Assembly: GCA_035578905.1 (NCBI GenBank)
Contig: JAQJVL010000001.1
Location: forward strand, 7,257,570-7,321,569
Source of the DNA: Stictocephala bisonia
Taxonomy: Eukaryota > Arthropoda > Insecta > Hemiptera > Membracidae
Direction of reading: 5' to 3'
Length of the DNA: 64,000 nucleotides
The stretch's first letter is position 1, and every line of letters begins with the position of its first letter. Shown here piece by piece: positions 24,621-35,784 of this stretch. The position numbers were made by a program, and so were the translations under genes. The notes beneath the pieces were generated by a model. That model saw only the letters and a program-made list of their open reading frames with translations, searched no databases and was not told the origin of the DNA.

Positions 24621-25391
24621 GAAAACTTTGCATTGTAAAATTTAAACCCAAAATTTTTTTTTTGTTTTTGGAAAAACCACCTAATTAAATTTACCACAAA
24701 TAATGAATTGCATATTTAGAAATATAAAAAATGTAAATTTAAATTTTTCTGTATGTAAAAGAGATATCACTTTCGGCTTTAAATTTCAATTAAGTATTTT
24801 AAAGTCAGTTTAAATTTAAAAACCCCCGCAAAGGTTAAAATTTTTTTATGTAATTTTACAAAACCCCCAACCTGACCCTTTAAATTTTTAAATTTTTTTT
24901 TTAAATCGTTTTTCTCCTGGCCACACCCAAAAGATAAAGTTACCAGTTTAAAATTTTTCTTATTACAGGTTTTTAAAAATTTGCAAATTAAAATTTTAAA
25001 TACTTTGGGTTATTGTTTAAATATTTAATAACCGATTTTGCCAATTTTTTGGGTTTAAACTTTAAAGAGCATGATACCCCCCAAAAAATAATTAAACAAA
25101 GGCAAACCAATAAGGAAGGGTTGCCCGTTACTGGGGAGTCATAATTTTAGAATTGTACAAATTAAATGTTTTGAGTTTAAAAGGGATATAATAAAAATAA
25201 CAGAAAAAAGTTTAAGATAAAAATTTAGGGGCAGTAATCTAACCGAAAAAAGCATTTTTAAATAAAAATGTTATTGCCCAAAAAGTAAAATTTAAAAATT
25301 TAATTGTTTTAAATTGAAATTTTTACTATGTCTGGGAAAATTCCCGAGAAATTAATTTTTGGGAAAAAAATAACCTAAAATTCTTATACAT

Positions 25392-25481
25392 ATGCCTGAT
25401 AAGGCCAGTGAGGACATAATTGACGTCACCACCTATATAGATGATTGCCAGGCCGAGGCAGATAAAGAAATTTCACAAGAA
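25392..25481 (+). CDS. Micro-exon B7 with destroyed acceptor
   Basis: Clean 30-codon B module with donor GTAAGC at 25482. The acceptor is again TACAT instead of TACAG. Same Ile10 and Thr14 changes as B5, but Glu26 is normal. High-quality sequence starts just before this exon. Confidence 0.6.
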
Positions 25482-25670
25482 GTAAGCTAATTGTCATATA
25501 ATATTTGTATGATTATGTAAGATTAATGTAACGCTTAATTTATAGTAATACTAAAATTATTAGGGAGTGTACTTTGAGGAGACATTTAGTTGGAAAAATA
25601 TGTATATATTTTGCATAGTAAAATAAAGATAAATAAATGCAACTGTATTTTGTGCAAATTTTTTGTAATA

Positions 25671-26117
25671 TCACTTTATTGAGATGCTTAGGTCAAATCA
25701 TGTCTAGTATATGGTATTTCTTGTTGGCGATCAATAAAAATATGTAATAGATGAGATAAGAGCTATACAAAATCTCTATATTCTTATAATTGTGCATAGA
25801 AACTGAAGAGTAAATTCCTTTCCACTATATTCGGAATTAAAAATTTCTCCTGTCCTAAATCGTTTTATATTTAAGGTATTAAGACTATTTTCATAATAAG
25901 TGGAAAGAATGTAACTACTGATTTTTTCATGTGGAGCAATAAATGTTCTAATAGTCTTTTAGGAGTTTCTAAAGTTACAAAATCAATTTGTTGTAGATCA
26001 AATAAATACCTAGAACATAAATACTACAACCACTATCCAAAATGAGCAAAAAATGTATTACATAATAATGTATTGTAAACAGTCATTAAATGTATATATT
26101 TTATCGAAGACATTTCT
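25671..26117 (+). repeat. Old LINE remnant, copy B7
   Basis: Clean copy with GGTCAAATC and TAGTATATGG variants; non-coding. Direct comparison with 22065-22530 exposes the sequence corruption there. Confidence 0.6.
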
Positions 26118-26438
26118 AACTTTAACCATAAAAACTCAAGTAAATTAAATTTGTTCATATGCATAAAATAATACATGTAAAATATGTTTCAAAATTTAAA
26201 TGGTGTTTAATTTTATAAAAAAAATTATTTCCTGTATGGAATAGCCACCTAATTAATCGACTATATATTATGACATACTATATTATTATATTAAGAAATG
26301 TATTATATTTTCTGTATGTTGATATAAGATATCCACTAAAAGTAATTATGTATTAATGTCAATTTGAAATAGAAGTGCTGCAAAAAGCTAAACTGTAATT
26401 TGTTTATTGTAAAAACTAGATTTAGATTCAGTTATTTA

Positions 26439-27071
26439 CATATTCGCTGCGGCGGTACATGGAGTTGCAAAACACACGGTGCGACACTGCTTTTTCTGAC
26501 TCGGCACTATTAGCGCACGCTTACATATTGCAACATAGTAACAAGTAAAATTGGTACATATGCAATCCATACAATATTTTTAGTTCGTATGTTAGGTATT
26601 TACAATATTATTCACTTTAACCCACTGGTTCATTCTATTCCTGTTTTATTTATTCATGTTTAGAAGCTGTAATACACAAATCTTATTCTCCCCTTATATA
26701 TACGAACTGTAAACTCACTGTCTTCTGACTCACTGATGATCATATTTTAGTCAATAACAAATTTTGTTCAAACAAACAAACAGCCAGTCTAAATGATCCA
26801 GCCATGTTTAAAAGACTAATAATAATAAGAATACACACTAAAAACTACACAAATTACACTACAAAACAAAAAAATGTCACTCCAAAACTGCATGACAGCA
26901 AAGTTATTTTCAATTTTTCGACCACGCTATGAACAAACAACAGTCAACCCTGAAATGCTAGACTCACGCTTAAACAGAACAATTCAGATTGCCTAATGAC
27001 TACGGAAGGCGTCATCAGTGTGCTTACAGCGACCGCAGTGACGATGTAAGGCGTCTCCCGCAGCGAATGTG
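26439..27071. mobile_element. MITE-like element, copy 7
   Basis: Left end CATATTCGCTGCGGC; right end CCCGCAGCGAATGTG, here followed by TTTA instead of TTAA. The internal 65-codon frame is broken. Confidence 0.45.
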
Positions 27072-27185
27072 TTTATTTAATTGTTTTTAAGTAATAAATT
27101 GATTTGATTTGATTTTTTTGCAATATAGTTCACTTCTGGCCGCACTACTAAATAAAGATATATAAATAATCCATTTCTTATACAG

Positions 27186-27275
27186 ATGCCCGATGAGGCC
27201 GATGAGGACTTAGTTACGGATACCAACAAAATAGAAGACAGCCAGGCTGAGGCAGAACAAGAACATCCACAAAAT
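27186..27275 (+). CDS. Micro-exon A7, most diverged of the regular A copies
   Basis: Acceptor TTCTTATACAG ends at 27185; donor GTAAGC at 27276. Ala5, Asp6 (Ser in the others), Asn14-Lys-Ile16, Ala21 and His27. Still open and 90 nt. Confidence 0.8.
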
Positions 27276-28091
27276 GTAAGCTAATAGTCAAATAATAATT
27301 TTCTAAAGGGTAAGATTGTGTAGGTTTGTAATTTTAGCCATTTAAAGATTTAGGAATATTCTTATGCAAGACACTTAGTTGGATAATACATGAATACTTT
27401 GCATTGTAACATAGTCCAATGTTAATTTTTTGTTTGGAATAGCCACCTAGTTAATACACTACAGATAATGACTTACTAAATTTAGAGTATAAATAATGTA
27501 TTAAATTTACTGTAAAGAGAGATATGTACTTTTGGCTAATTGCAATTAAGTATTAATGTCAGTTTAAATAAAAGCACTGCAGAAGGCAGAATTTTATATG
27601 TAATTTATCAAAACTGCAACCTGACTTAATTGTTTAATTTTTTTATTATAATCGTTTACTCCTGGCCACACCAACAGATAGTGACCAGTCAATTTCTCAT
27701 TATATACAGGTTTTTACAATTTGCAATATTATTTGAAATACTTTGATTACTGTTTATATATTTAATATCAGGTGTTTGCCAATTTGTGGGGTAATCTTTA
27801 AAGAGCATGATACCCCAAATAATAATTAGCAATGGCAAACCAATAAGGAAGGGTTGCTGTTACTGGGGAGTCATAATTGAGAATTCTAAACTTAAATGTT
27901 AGAGTTAAAGGTATATAATAACGGATAGTTTATATATAAAGTGAGTGCAGTAATCTAACAGACAAAGCATGTTTAAATCAAAAATTTTATCGCACAATTG
28001 TATTAAACCTGAATTGTTTTACATTGAATATTACTATGTCTGAAATTTCGATGAAATTAATTTAGAAATAAATAACCTATTTCTTATACAG

Positions 28092-28181
28092 ATGCCTGAT
28101 AAGGCCAGTGAGGACATAACTGACGTCACCAACTATATAGATGATTGCCAGGCCCAGGCAGATAAAGAAATTTCACAAGAA
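28092..28181 (+). CDS. Micro-exon B8
   Basis: Acceptor TTCTTATACAG is intact, unlike in B5 and B7; donor GTAAGC at 28182. Starts with Met instead of Ile; Gln22 replaces Glu. Cys19 is conserved. Confidence 0.8.
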
Positions 28182-28370
28182 GTAAGCTAATTGTCATATA
28201 ATATTTGTATGATTATGTAAGATTAATGTAACGCTTAATTTATAGTTATATTTAAATTATTAGGGAGTGTCCTTTGAGGAGACATTTAGTTGGAAAAATA
28301 TGTAAATATTTTGCATAGTAAAATAAAGATAAATAAATGCAACTGTATTTTGTGCAATTTTTTTGCAATA

Positions 28371-28830
28371 TCACTTTATTGAGATGCTTACAATGATGTT
28401 TAGGTCAATTCATGTCTAGTATATGGTATTTCTTGATGACGATCAATAAAAAATATGTAATAGACGAGATAAGAGCTATACAAAACTACTATATTCTTAT
28501 AATTTTGCATAGAAACTAAAGAGTAAATTCCTTTCCGCTATATTCGGAATTAAAAATTTCTCCTGTCCAACATCGTTTTATATTTAAGCTATTAAGACTA
28601 TTTTCATAGTAAGTGGAAATAATGCAACTACTGATTTTTTCATGTAGAACAATAAATGTTCTAATAGTCTTTTAGGAGTTGCTAAAGTTAGAAAATCAAT
28701 TTGTTGAAGAACAAATTAATACCTAGAACATAAATACTACAACCACCATCCAAAATGAGCAAATAATGTATTATATAATAAAGTTTTGTAAACAGTCATT
28801 AAATGTATATATTTTATCGAAGACATTTCC
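28371..28830 (+). repeat. Old LINE remnant, copy B8
   Basis: Slightly diverged copy with a short insertion (ACAATGATGTTTAGG) near its start. Non-coding. Confidence 0.6.
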
Positions 28831-29155
28831 AACTTAAACCATAAAAACTCAAGTGAATTAAATTTGTTCATATGCATAAAATAATACATGTAAAATATGT
28901 TTCAAAACAAATGGTGTTTTATTTTATAAAAAAAATTATTTCCCGTATGGAATAGCCACCTACCTAATTAATCGACTATATATTATGACATACTATATTA
29001 ACTTTAATGAAACATTTAATTACATTTTCTCTATGTTGATATAAGCTATCCACTAAAAGTAATTATGTATTAATGTCAATTTGAAATAGAAGTGCTGCAG
29101 AAAGCTCAACTATAATTTGTTTATTGTCAAAACTAGATTCAGATTCAGTTATAAA

Positions 29156-29856
29156 CATATTCGCTGTGGTGGAACATGGAGTAGCGTAACACACTGTGTG
29201 ACGCTACCTTGTCCGGCTCGGCACTATGGCCGCACGCTTACATATTGCAACATAGTGACAAGTAAAATTTGGGTTTAAAATATGCAATTCTTTACTTTAA
29301 TATTTAGTTTTGATTTTGGGTTATTTACAATATTATTCCCCTTCAATTTAAAAGGGTTTTCATTCAAATTCTTTTTTATTTTTTCATTTTTAAAAGCGTA
29401 ATACACATCCCCTTATTCCCCCCCTTATATCACAACTGTAAACTAAACCTGTTTTCTGACCACTAATGATATTTTTTAGTCAATAAAAAAATTTTGATAA
29501 AACAAAAAAAAACAGCCATTCAAAAATGGTCCAGCCATGTTTAAAAGCCCTAATAAAAATAAATATACACACTAAAAACTCCCAAAAAATTAAACACTAC
29601 AAATAAAAATCAAAAAAAGGTCACATGACCAAACTGCGACTCAGGAAAGATATTTTAAAAATTTTTTCCCACCAGGGGGGGGGGGGGGGGTTTATGAAAC
29701 AAACGACAGTCAACCGGGGGGCAAAATGTTTTAGACTCCACATTTTTAACAAAAAAAAAATTCAATTCCCCAAATGACTAGGGAAGGCGTCATCACGTGT
29801 TTCAGCGACTGCTGTAACGAACCAAAAAGGGGCGTCAACCCCCCAAAGCGAATGGT
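29156..29856. mobile_element. MITE-like element, copy 8 (3' part corrupted)
   Basis: Left end CATATTCGCTGTGG in clean sequence. Corruption starts at about 29265 in the middle of the element, with a run of 16 G at 29675-29690 where clean copies have only a short CACGCTATG or CACACTATG. Confidence 0.4.
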
Positions 29857-29978
29857 TTTTTTAAAATTTTTTTTTAAAGTAATAAATTTGTTTTGGATTT
29901 GATTTTTTTCCCAATATTATTTTCATTTCGGCGGCACTATTTTAATAACAATACATATATAATCCATTTCTTATCCCG

Positions 29979-30070
29979 TTTGCCTATGAGACCAGCGAGG
30001 ACTTAGTTACAGACACCATAAAAAAAGAAGACGCCAGCCCTGGGGGCAGAAAAAAGAATTTCCACAAAAT
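29979..30070 (+). other. Micro-exon A8, degraded
   Basis: GAGACCAGCGAGGACTTAG and TTCCACAAAAT of the A module are intact, followed by GTAAC. The acceptor region reads TTATCCCGTT. Probably a normal A module spoiled by base-calling. Confidence 0.5.
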
Positions 30071-30129
30071 GTAACTAATACAAATCATATTTTTTGAAAA
30101 GGGGAAATTTTTTGAGTGGGGTTTGTTTT

Positions 30130-30640
30130 TTAAAAAAAGGGGCCTTTTAAGGGGGCTCTAAAGGGAAAGAAAAAATAGAATCTTTCACACTAGCGATAGA
30201 AGTGGAACTACGTCCATTTAAATTTCCCCCCGGGAAACGAAGGGGAAAATATTCCCAAGAATCTTTTCCCTGATAGTAGGTTTTTCGAGTATTTTCAACC
30301 GGAAAACCCCATTCCCCCTTTCCTCCAGTCTGCCGTCTCCCAGGTGGTTTACCCCGACCCCCTCTGTCTGAATGTATTTGGGGCGAAAGGCCAAAACTTT
30401 TTTCAACAATTGTCAATTTTCCAGTCATCCCTTTTTGGGGGCGGGCTGTATTTTATTTTAAAATTTTTTTATGGGCCCTTTTGTTTTTTAAAAAAAAATA
30501 AAATATTTGTTCAGAAAATAGACTTTTTACAGCGAAATCAAGTTTTTTCACTGATCAAATAGGGGGTCTAAATAAAATATTGAATTTTTTACTTTAAACC
30601 TTTTCCAAAATCATAATTCTTGTTCGTGTTTAATTTTTTT
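30130..30640. other. Sequence foreign to the array inside the A8 intron
   Basis: After about 50 nt of A intron the sequence departs from every other unit. It returns to B-upstream intron at about 30650 (GGCCACACTAACA). The insert has GC-richer stretches near 30290-30360. ORFs on both strands here are overlapping and unsupported. A separate insertion or a misassembly; no family recognised. Confidence 0.4.
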
Positions 30641-31133
30641 TAAATTTTTTTTTTCCCATAATCCCTTTTCCTTTTTGGCCACACTAACAAAAAAAATGAC
30701 CAGCAAATTTCTCTTTATAAAACAGTTTTTTACAATTTCAATATTATTTGAAATACTTTGATTATTGTTTTAAAAAATTTTTAAAATCAGGGGTTTGCCC
30801 AAAATTTGTGAGGGGAATCTTTTAAAACAAAAAAAGCCCCAAAAAATAATTAGCATGGGAAAACCCAAAAAGGAAGGGTTTTCTGTACTGGGGAGGGCAT
30901 AATTGAGAATTCTAAACAAAAAAGTTTAAAAGTTAAAAGTATATAATAACAGAATTTGAGGTTTGATATAAATGAGTGCAGAAAACTAACAGACCCCAAA
31001 ACAAAGTTTTAAAACAAAAATTTTTTTTGCCCCAAAAGTAAATTAAAAATGAAAATTTTTTAAAATTTAATATTACTATGTTCCGAAATTTTGATGAAAT
31101 TTAATTTAGAAAAATAACCTCTTTCTTAAAACA

Positions 31134-31232
31134 ATGCCTTTAAAAGGGCCCGTTTAGACATAATTGAAAGTCACCAACCCCATATAGATGATTGCCAGGG
31201 GCCCAGGCAGATAAAAAATTTTTACAAAAGAA
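31134..31232 (+). other. Micro-exon B9, degraded
   Basis: ATATAGATGATTGCCAGG and the CAGGCAGATAAA stretch identify a B module. The acceptor and donor are both blurred by base-call noise. The last recognisable module before the array is interrupted. Confidence 0.5.
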
Positions 31233-31312
31233 ACAAAAAGTCATATAATATTTTTATGAAAATTTTTTAAGATTAACGTAACGTTTATTTTAGTTATATT
31301 AAAATTAAAAGG

Positions 31313-34016
31313 GGGCACTCGAGGTTCCCACAAGGGAAAACCCGTGTTTAAACCCACAAACCCCAAAAGGGGCCCTAAAACTGGCACTCGAGGGTCACCT
31401 GCCCACCCTCAGGTAGCCCCGGGGAAGGGGTTTCAGGGGTTTTAAAACCGCGCTCTCTCTCTGGTCCATATATATATATAAAATATATACAAAAAAAGGA
31501 AAACCCATGTTAAATAGGATAAATTCCCAAAAACCATTGAAATTTAATCAACTAGTGTAATTAAAAAAAAAACTTTTTACAAATTAAAAAAGGAAAACAA
31601 TATTTTTTCCCGGGAAAAAACCAAAAATTTTTTTTTTCAATAAAAAATAGTAGAACTAAATTTTTTCTGGACACTCCGATCTGCTTTTTATAGCTAAATA
31701 GATTTATTAATTTGCTAACCTAAACCAAAAAACCCAAACCTTTTTTTAACAACCTAACAACCAAATTTTTTAAACATTTGAAAGCCTTTAAAAAATTTTT
31801 AAATTTTAAAAAATTTCTTTGTTTTAAATTTTAAAAAAGACGAAAACCGAAGCGAAACCCCTAAAATTTATATCAAAATTTTAATTAAAATAATATTTAA
31901 AATCTTTCCCCGATTTTCCCTTTTCCAAGGGGGAAAGCAATTATTTTTTCTTCGACAACCGTTCTTTTTACCCAAATTTCTTTTCAAAGATTTTAGGTTT
32001 TTACGATAAATATTTCACATATTTTAGAAGTGATAAAAATTTTAAAATGATTCAATTAGGCATACACAAATTTCTAAAATATGACGATTTTTTTTAAAAA
32101 TGACTGTTTTTAAAAAAAACCCAAAAATTTTAAAAAAGAGAAAACCCGCTGTGGCAAAATATCAATTTCGAACATATAACTTTAGAAATTTTAAAAGCAA
32201 TTTGGGCTCACCTGCCTGACAGTATTTGGCCTCAAAACATGTATGTTTTGGGGGAGTTTAAATTTTCTTAGTCTACCCCGTTTGAAACCCCAGCAATTCA
32301 CACAGAACTTTGGTATCAGTTTTTTATTTGAGTAGAGGGAGTTTGTAGTACCAGGGCAAACAGTTTTTTTACGCTCCAACCGGGAAAAAAAAAGGGGGCT
32401 ACTAAATTTTTTGAACTTCTAATTAAAGCTTTCTGTAAAATCACGGGTTTTGACAAAATTTGACTCCTTTTAAAAAGTTTTTAAATTGGGTTTTTAAAAC
32501 CCAAAACTTAAATTTTACCCCCCAAAAATTGAAGAGTTTTTATAAAAAAGTGGGGTAGGTTTCCTTAAAAAAACTGAGGACCAACCCATAAAAAAAAGTA
32601 TTTTACTAAATAGCTGTAACAAGTTTTAGCACCCTAACAAAATTTGCTTTAAAGTGGTTTTTTATTTAATTTAAAATGCCCAAAAATTTTAAAAAAAACC
32701 AAAGTATTTTTTAAAAGTCAATTTAAGAATAAAAAAAAAATAATGCCCAAATGAACCAAACAAAAAAATTTTGATGTTAAAGTAAATTTAAAATATCCAA
32801 CCCGTCAATTAAACTGTAGTTTGATTAATATTTATTTAAAAGGTTTTTTACAATTATTTTTTAAATAAATAACAAATCATTTAACATATTAATTTGTACA
32901 AAGGGATGTAATACTGGGACACATACAATAAAAGTTTTTTTTTACTAAAAACAAATTTCCCAAAAAAATAAATAAAAAAGCATGACAATTGAAGTAAAAC
33001 TATAACAACAAATTCTTAAAAGGGAACTAATTAAATCAAAACTACAGTAATAAAAAAAAAATTGCATTGTTTAAAATACACAGAACATAGTTTTTCTGAA
33101 GAAAAAACTAAAAACATAGTTTTACTAAAATACAACTATAATAATTTCAACAAACATAAATTTAAAAAAAGTAACCCCCAAATAAATTTTTTTTAAACAC
33201 CATATAAAAAACAGTGACAAGGGGAAATAGTAACTCACACCATCTAATTTGTTTCCCATGTGTAGGTTTTTTTTAAAAGTTTTAATTTTTTGTAGTATTT
33301 TAAAAAAAAATTTCCCAATATGGAAAAGTTTTTTAAATTTCAAAAATAATATAAAAATGCATAGCAAAAAAAAAATAAATAACAACTGTGTACAACAATT
33401 TTACAAAACCAAATAATTTTTCTAAAACTAAACGGGGGGAAACTTGGGTTTAAAACCCTGTAATTAATTTGGGAAAAGAAAAATATGATACCCTGAACGT
33501 AGTACATCTTTTTAAAAAGGGGCAAACATATTAAAAAAATTTTTTTATAAAAAGTTCACAAATTACCAAAAAAAAACATTTTTTTTACTTTTTTAAAAAA
33601 TTGTTTTTTTTTGGTAGTTTTGAAAATATATAAAAAAAAAAGAAGTAATTTTACTTAATTTCAAATTAACAAATATTCCCAAAATAAATTAAATAATAAA
33701 TATTTCTCACCCTAAAAAACAAAATGGCCTTTTTAAAAATTTTCACCCAAATTTTTCTAAAAAACAATAAAAATTTAACCCGTACATCATAATCCCAAAT
33801 TTTTTAACAGGTTCAAATAGGCTTTCCCGGGTTAAAATATCATTTTTCCCAAATTGGGTTAATTTTAACCAACACAAATGACATGGGGCAACATAAATTT
33901 TAGATTACATAAGATTTTTCTTGTTTGGGTTAAACAAATTTTTAAAAATAGTGAAAAATTCGTACAGTTTAAAATTTCCCCGACCTTCAATAATAAAAAA
34001 TAAGTATATTTTATAT

Positions 34017-34052
<36 letters not shown>

Positions 34053-34130
34053 AATTTTAAATGATTCGTAGTTAAATAACATGATTTAATGTCATAAATA
34101 AATAAATGTTTTATTTCATGAAACAATATA
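31313..34130. other. Low-quality, AT-rich insert; no gene called
   Basis: Begins with a GC-rich segment in which GGCACTCGAGG occurs twice (31315 and 31384), then short TA repeats near 31470-31490. The rest is noisy A/T sequence. Several short reverse-strand ORFs are rich in Phe, Lys and Ile and look like noise. Confidence 0.4.
34008..34052. repeat. (TA)n microsatellite
   Basis: About 20 TA dinucleotides with one interruption, at the boundary between noisy and clean sequence. Confidence 0.85.
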
Positions 34131-34290
34131 CAAATATTGCATAGAAATCGTCAAGTTTGTAAACAAATTAATTAAGTTATATATATAAAAAAAATTCACT
34201 CAATACATAGTCACATTCATACTTACAATAGTCAAATCATTCATTCGTTTGAACTAATCTACTCCAGCACCTACGTCAGTCAGCCAATCA

Positions 34291-34602
34291 CTAGGTCTCC
34301 CATTGGTGTGCCAAAAACTCATCTGTGCTGTAAAACGCTTCCGATATCAAGGCAGCTTTCAGACGAGTTTTGAACGCCTTCAGCGTCGGGGCACTTTTAA
34401 TTGCGTTCGGTAATTTGTTGACAAAACGAGCAACCGCGTGTGAGAGCAAGCGCTCGTAAGCTACCGTCCTGTGTCTTCCAGTTCGGTAGTTGTCCCTGCC
34501 TCTAGTTTCATAAGAGTGTATTTCTCTACCTCTTATGGGATCGCATTTTAATTTAAAGAATACGCACGTTTCTAAAATATACAGGCAGGGTAATGTCAAC
34601 AT
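34291..34602 (-). pseudogene. LINE reverse transcriptase, C-terminal piece
   Basis: Reverse-strand frame of 103 codons ending in a stop. It has Leu-Thr-Leu-Pro-Cys-Leu-Tyr-Ile-Leu-Glu-Thr, equivalent to the Leu-Thr-Phe-Pro-Ser-Leu-Tyr-Ile stretch of the young LINE. An Asn-Lys-Leu-Pro block, a Phe-Lys-Thr-Arg-Leu-Lys block and Phe-Tyr-Ser-Thr-Asp-Glu follow near the end. It is the continuation of the piece at 35261-35737; the two are separated by minisatellite DNA. A different family from the young LINE. Confidence 0.75.
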
Positions 34603-34880
34603 TTTTAGGTTTTTAAATGATGGCTTGCACGACTCTCTCCACTGCAGACTCTCTCCACTGCAGTCTCTCCATCACCAATGTACGTATTTGGGTGGGCGGG
34701 TGGGCCATCACCACTGTACGTATTTTGGGTGGTGGGTGGGCCATCACCAATGTACGTATTTGGGTGGGCCATCACCACTGTACGTATTTATGGGGGCGGG
34801 TGGGCATTTTACTGCAGTGGAGAGAGTCGTGCAAGCCATCATTTAAAAACCTAAAAATGTTGACATTACCCTGCCTGTAT
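34579..34880. repeat. Perfect 69-bp inverted repeat flanking minisatellite units
   Basis: The left arm 34579-34647 and the right arm 34812-34880 are exact reverse complements by reading: ATACAGGCAGGGTAATG at the left outer end, CATTACCCTGCCTGTAT at the right outer end, CTGCAG at the inner ends. The arms derive from the reverse-transcriptase coding sequence, so the RT segment exists here in both orientations. The loop of 164 bp holds minisatellite units. Confidence 0.9.
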
Positions 34881-35258
34881 CATTACCACTGTACGTGTAT
34901 GGCTGGGCGGGTTCATCAATAGTACTGTTCGTGCAGGGGTGGGCGGGTGGATCAATAGCACTGTACGTGTAGGAGCGGGCTATGTGTGTGTGTGTGTGAA
35001 GTCAAAAATTTCTAAAAAGTCAAACATTTCTAACCCCACCCGCCCACACCATAAACGTACGGTGGTACTAACTCACCCGCCCAGCCATACACGTATAGTG
35101 GTACTAACCCACCACCCCACCCATACACGTACAGTGGTACTAACCCACCCGCCCAGCCATACACGTACAGTGGTACTAACCCACCCGCCCACCTATACAC
35201 GTATGGTGGTACTAACCCAACTGCCCACCCATACACGTACGGTCGTATATACGTGTTT
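34678..35258. repeat. Head-to-head minisatellite interrupting the LINE
   Basis: Left units read CATCACCACTGTACGTATT followed by a GGGTGGGCGGG-type stretch. Right units (from about 35035) read CCATACACGTACAGTGGTAC followed by CCCACCC, the inverse orientation at about 38-bp spacing. The flip is near 34990, at a short TG run. Units resemble those at 1785-2475. The long ORFs across it on both strands are translations of the repeat. Confidence 0.85.
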
Positions 35259-35260
35259 TT

Positions 35261-35737
35261 TTTTTGCAGAATGGACAGTCTGGAAAAGATAACATTTACG
35301 CAACCACCCCACAGTGCCAGTCCGTATGACAAGTGAGGGTAGATTACTCCATAATATGCCGTCAACAGTATCTGGATCGGGCAATATTTAGAAAGCTGCC
35401 TCAAAACATAAATGCCTGAGGATACTTTGGAGCATATACTGTCTACATGGCAATCCCAAGTCAACCCCTGATCAAGGTGTATTCCGAGGAATTTTGCCGA
35501 GTAGACTTCTTCGATCTCAGTCTCGCCCACCATTACTGTTGGATTATGATCTGAGTCGCTTTGGCGCAGAAGGAACTGCATGAATGACGTTTTTGTCGCA
35601 TTTGTTTTGAGATTGAGCTTGTTAAAATATTGAATTGAATTGTTAAGCTCAATGAACGTTACCTGTTCCAGTTCTTCACTTGAGTTTGAGTTAAAACAGA
35701 GAGTCGTGTCATCAGCATATTGGACGATAATAGTTTG
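35261..35737 (-). pseudogene. LINE reverse transcriptase, catalytic-core piece
   Basis: The reverse-strand frame begins just after a TAA and reads Gln-Tyr-Ala-Asp-Asp-Thr, the catalytic YADD motif (codons at 35708-35719). It continues through Lys-Phe-Leu-Gly-Ile-His-Leu-Asp, Trp-Asp-Cys-His-Val-Asp, and Pro-His-Leu-Ser-Tyr-Gly-Leu-Ala-Leu-Trp-Gly, and stops at Leu-Gln-Lys-Lys where the minisatellite begins. The order matches Jockey/CR1-like enzymes. 5'-truncated just upstream of YADD, and dead because the C-terminal part is separated from it. Confidence 0.8.
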
Positions 35738-35784
35738 TTAAATAACAATATCAAATCTACAATAATATCTACAAAACATATGCT

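Larger units (their letters stand above)
22065..25380. other. Corrupted array unit (old LINE, MITE, A exon, young LINE, B intron)
   Basis: Order of landmarks matches a normal LINE-bearing unit: old LINE 22065-22530, MITE-like element about 22870-23571, A exon 23698-23788, LINE 23897-24620, then B-upstream intron. Homopolymers are expanded and many bases doubled relative to clean copies. Corruption builds up from about 21.94 kb and ends abruptly at about 25.38 kb. ORFs in this stretch are artefacts. Confidence 0.7.
4134..31310 (+). repeat. Tandem micro-exon array (main block)
   Basis: Repeating genomic unit carrying 90-nt exons in long introns. In the regular part (from 8.6 kb) one unit holds an A exon, an intron of about 827 nt, a B exon and an intron of about 1715 nt; unit length is about 2.72 kb, or 3.40 kb with a LINE in the A intron. 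A exons start at 8631, 12032, 14755, 18149, 20865, 23698, 27186 and about 29980; B exons at 10228, 12949, 16346, 19065, 21782, 25392, 28092 and about 31134. A 6.12-kb two-unit higher-order repeat is shown by 8631/14755, 10228/16346, 12032/18149 and 12949/19065. Intron sequence is as well conserved between units as the exons, so the copies are young. What remains of each intron after subtracting the LINE and MITE copies listed separately is AT-rich and shows no further gene. Confidence 0.9.

Noticed and set aside
4134..31310. A CRISPR-like array, because short conserved blocks recur
   Set aside because: Spacing is kilobases, the blocks are coding with splice signals, and the genome is eukaryotic.
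33125..33525. Reverse-strand Phe/Leu/Ile-rich ORFs that look like membrane proteins
   Set aside because: Poly-A and poly-T base-call noise read as Phe and Lys; no conserved motif.
34939..35292. 117-codon + strand ORF with a Thr/His/Pro repeat
   Set aside because: Translation of the inverted minisatellite; the real coding signal on this stretch is the reverse-strand LINE.
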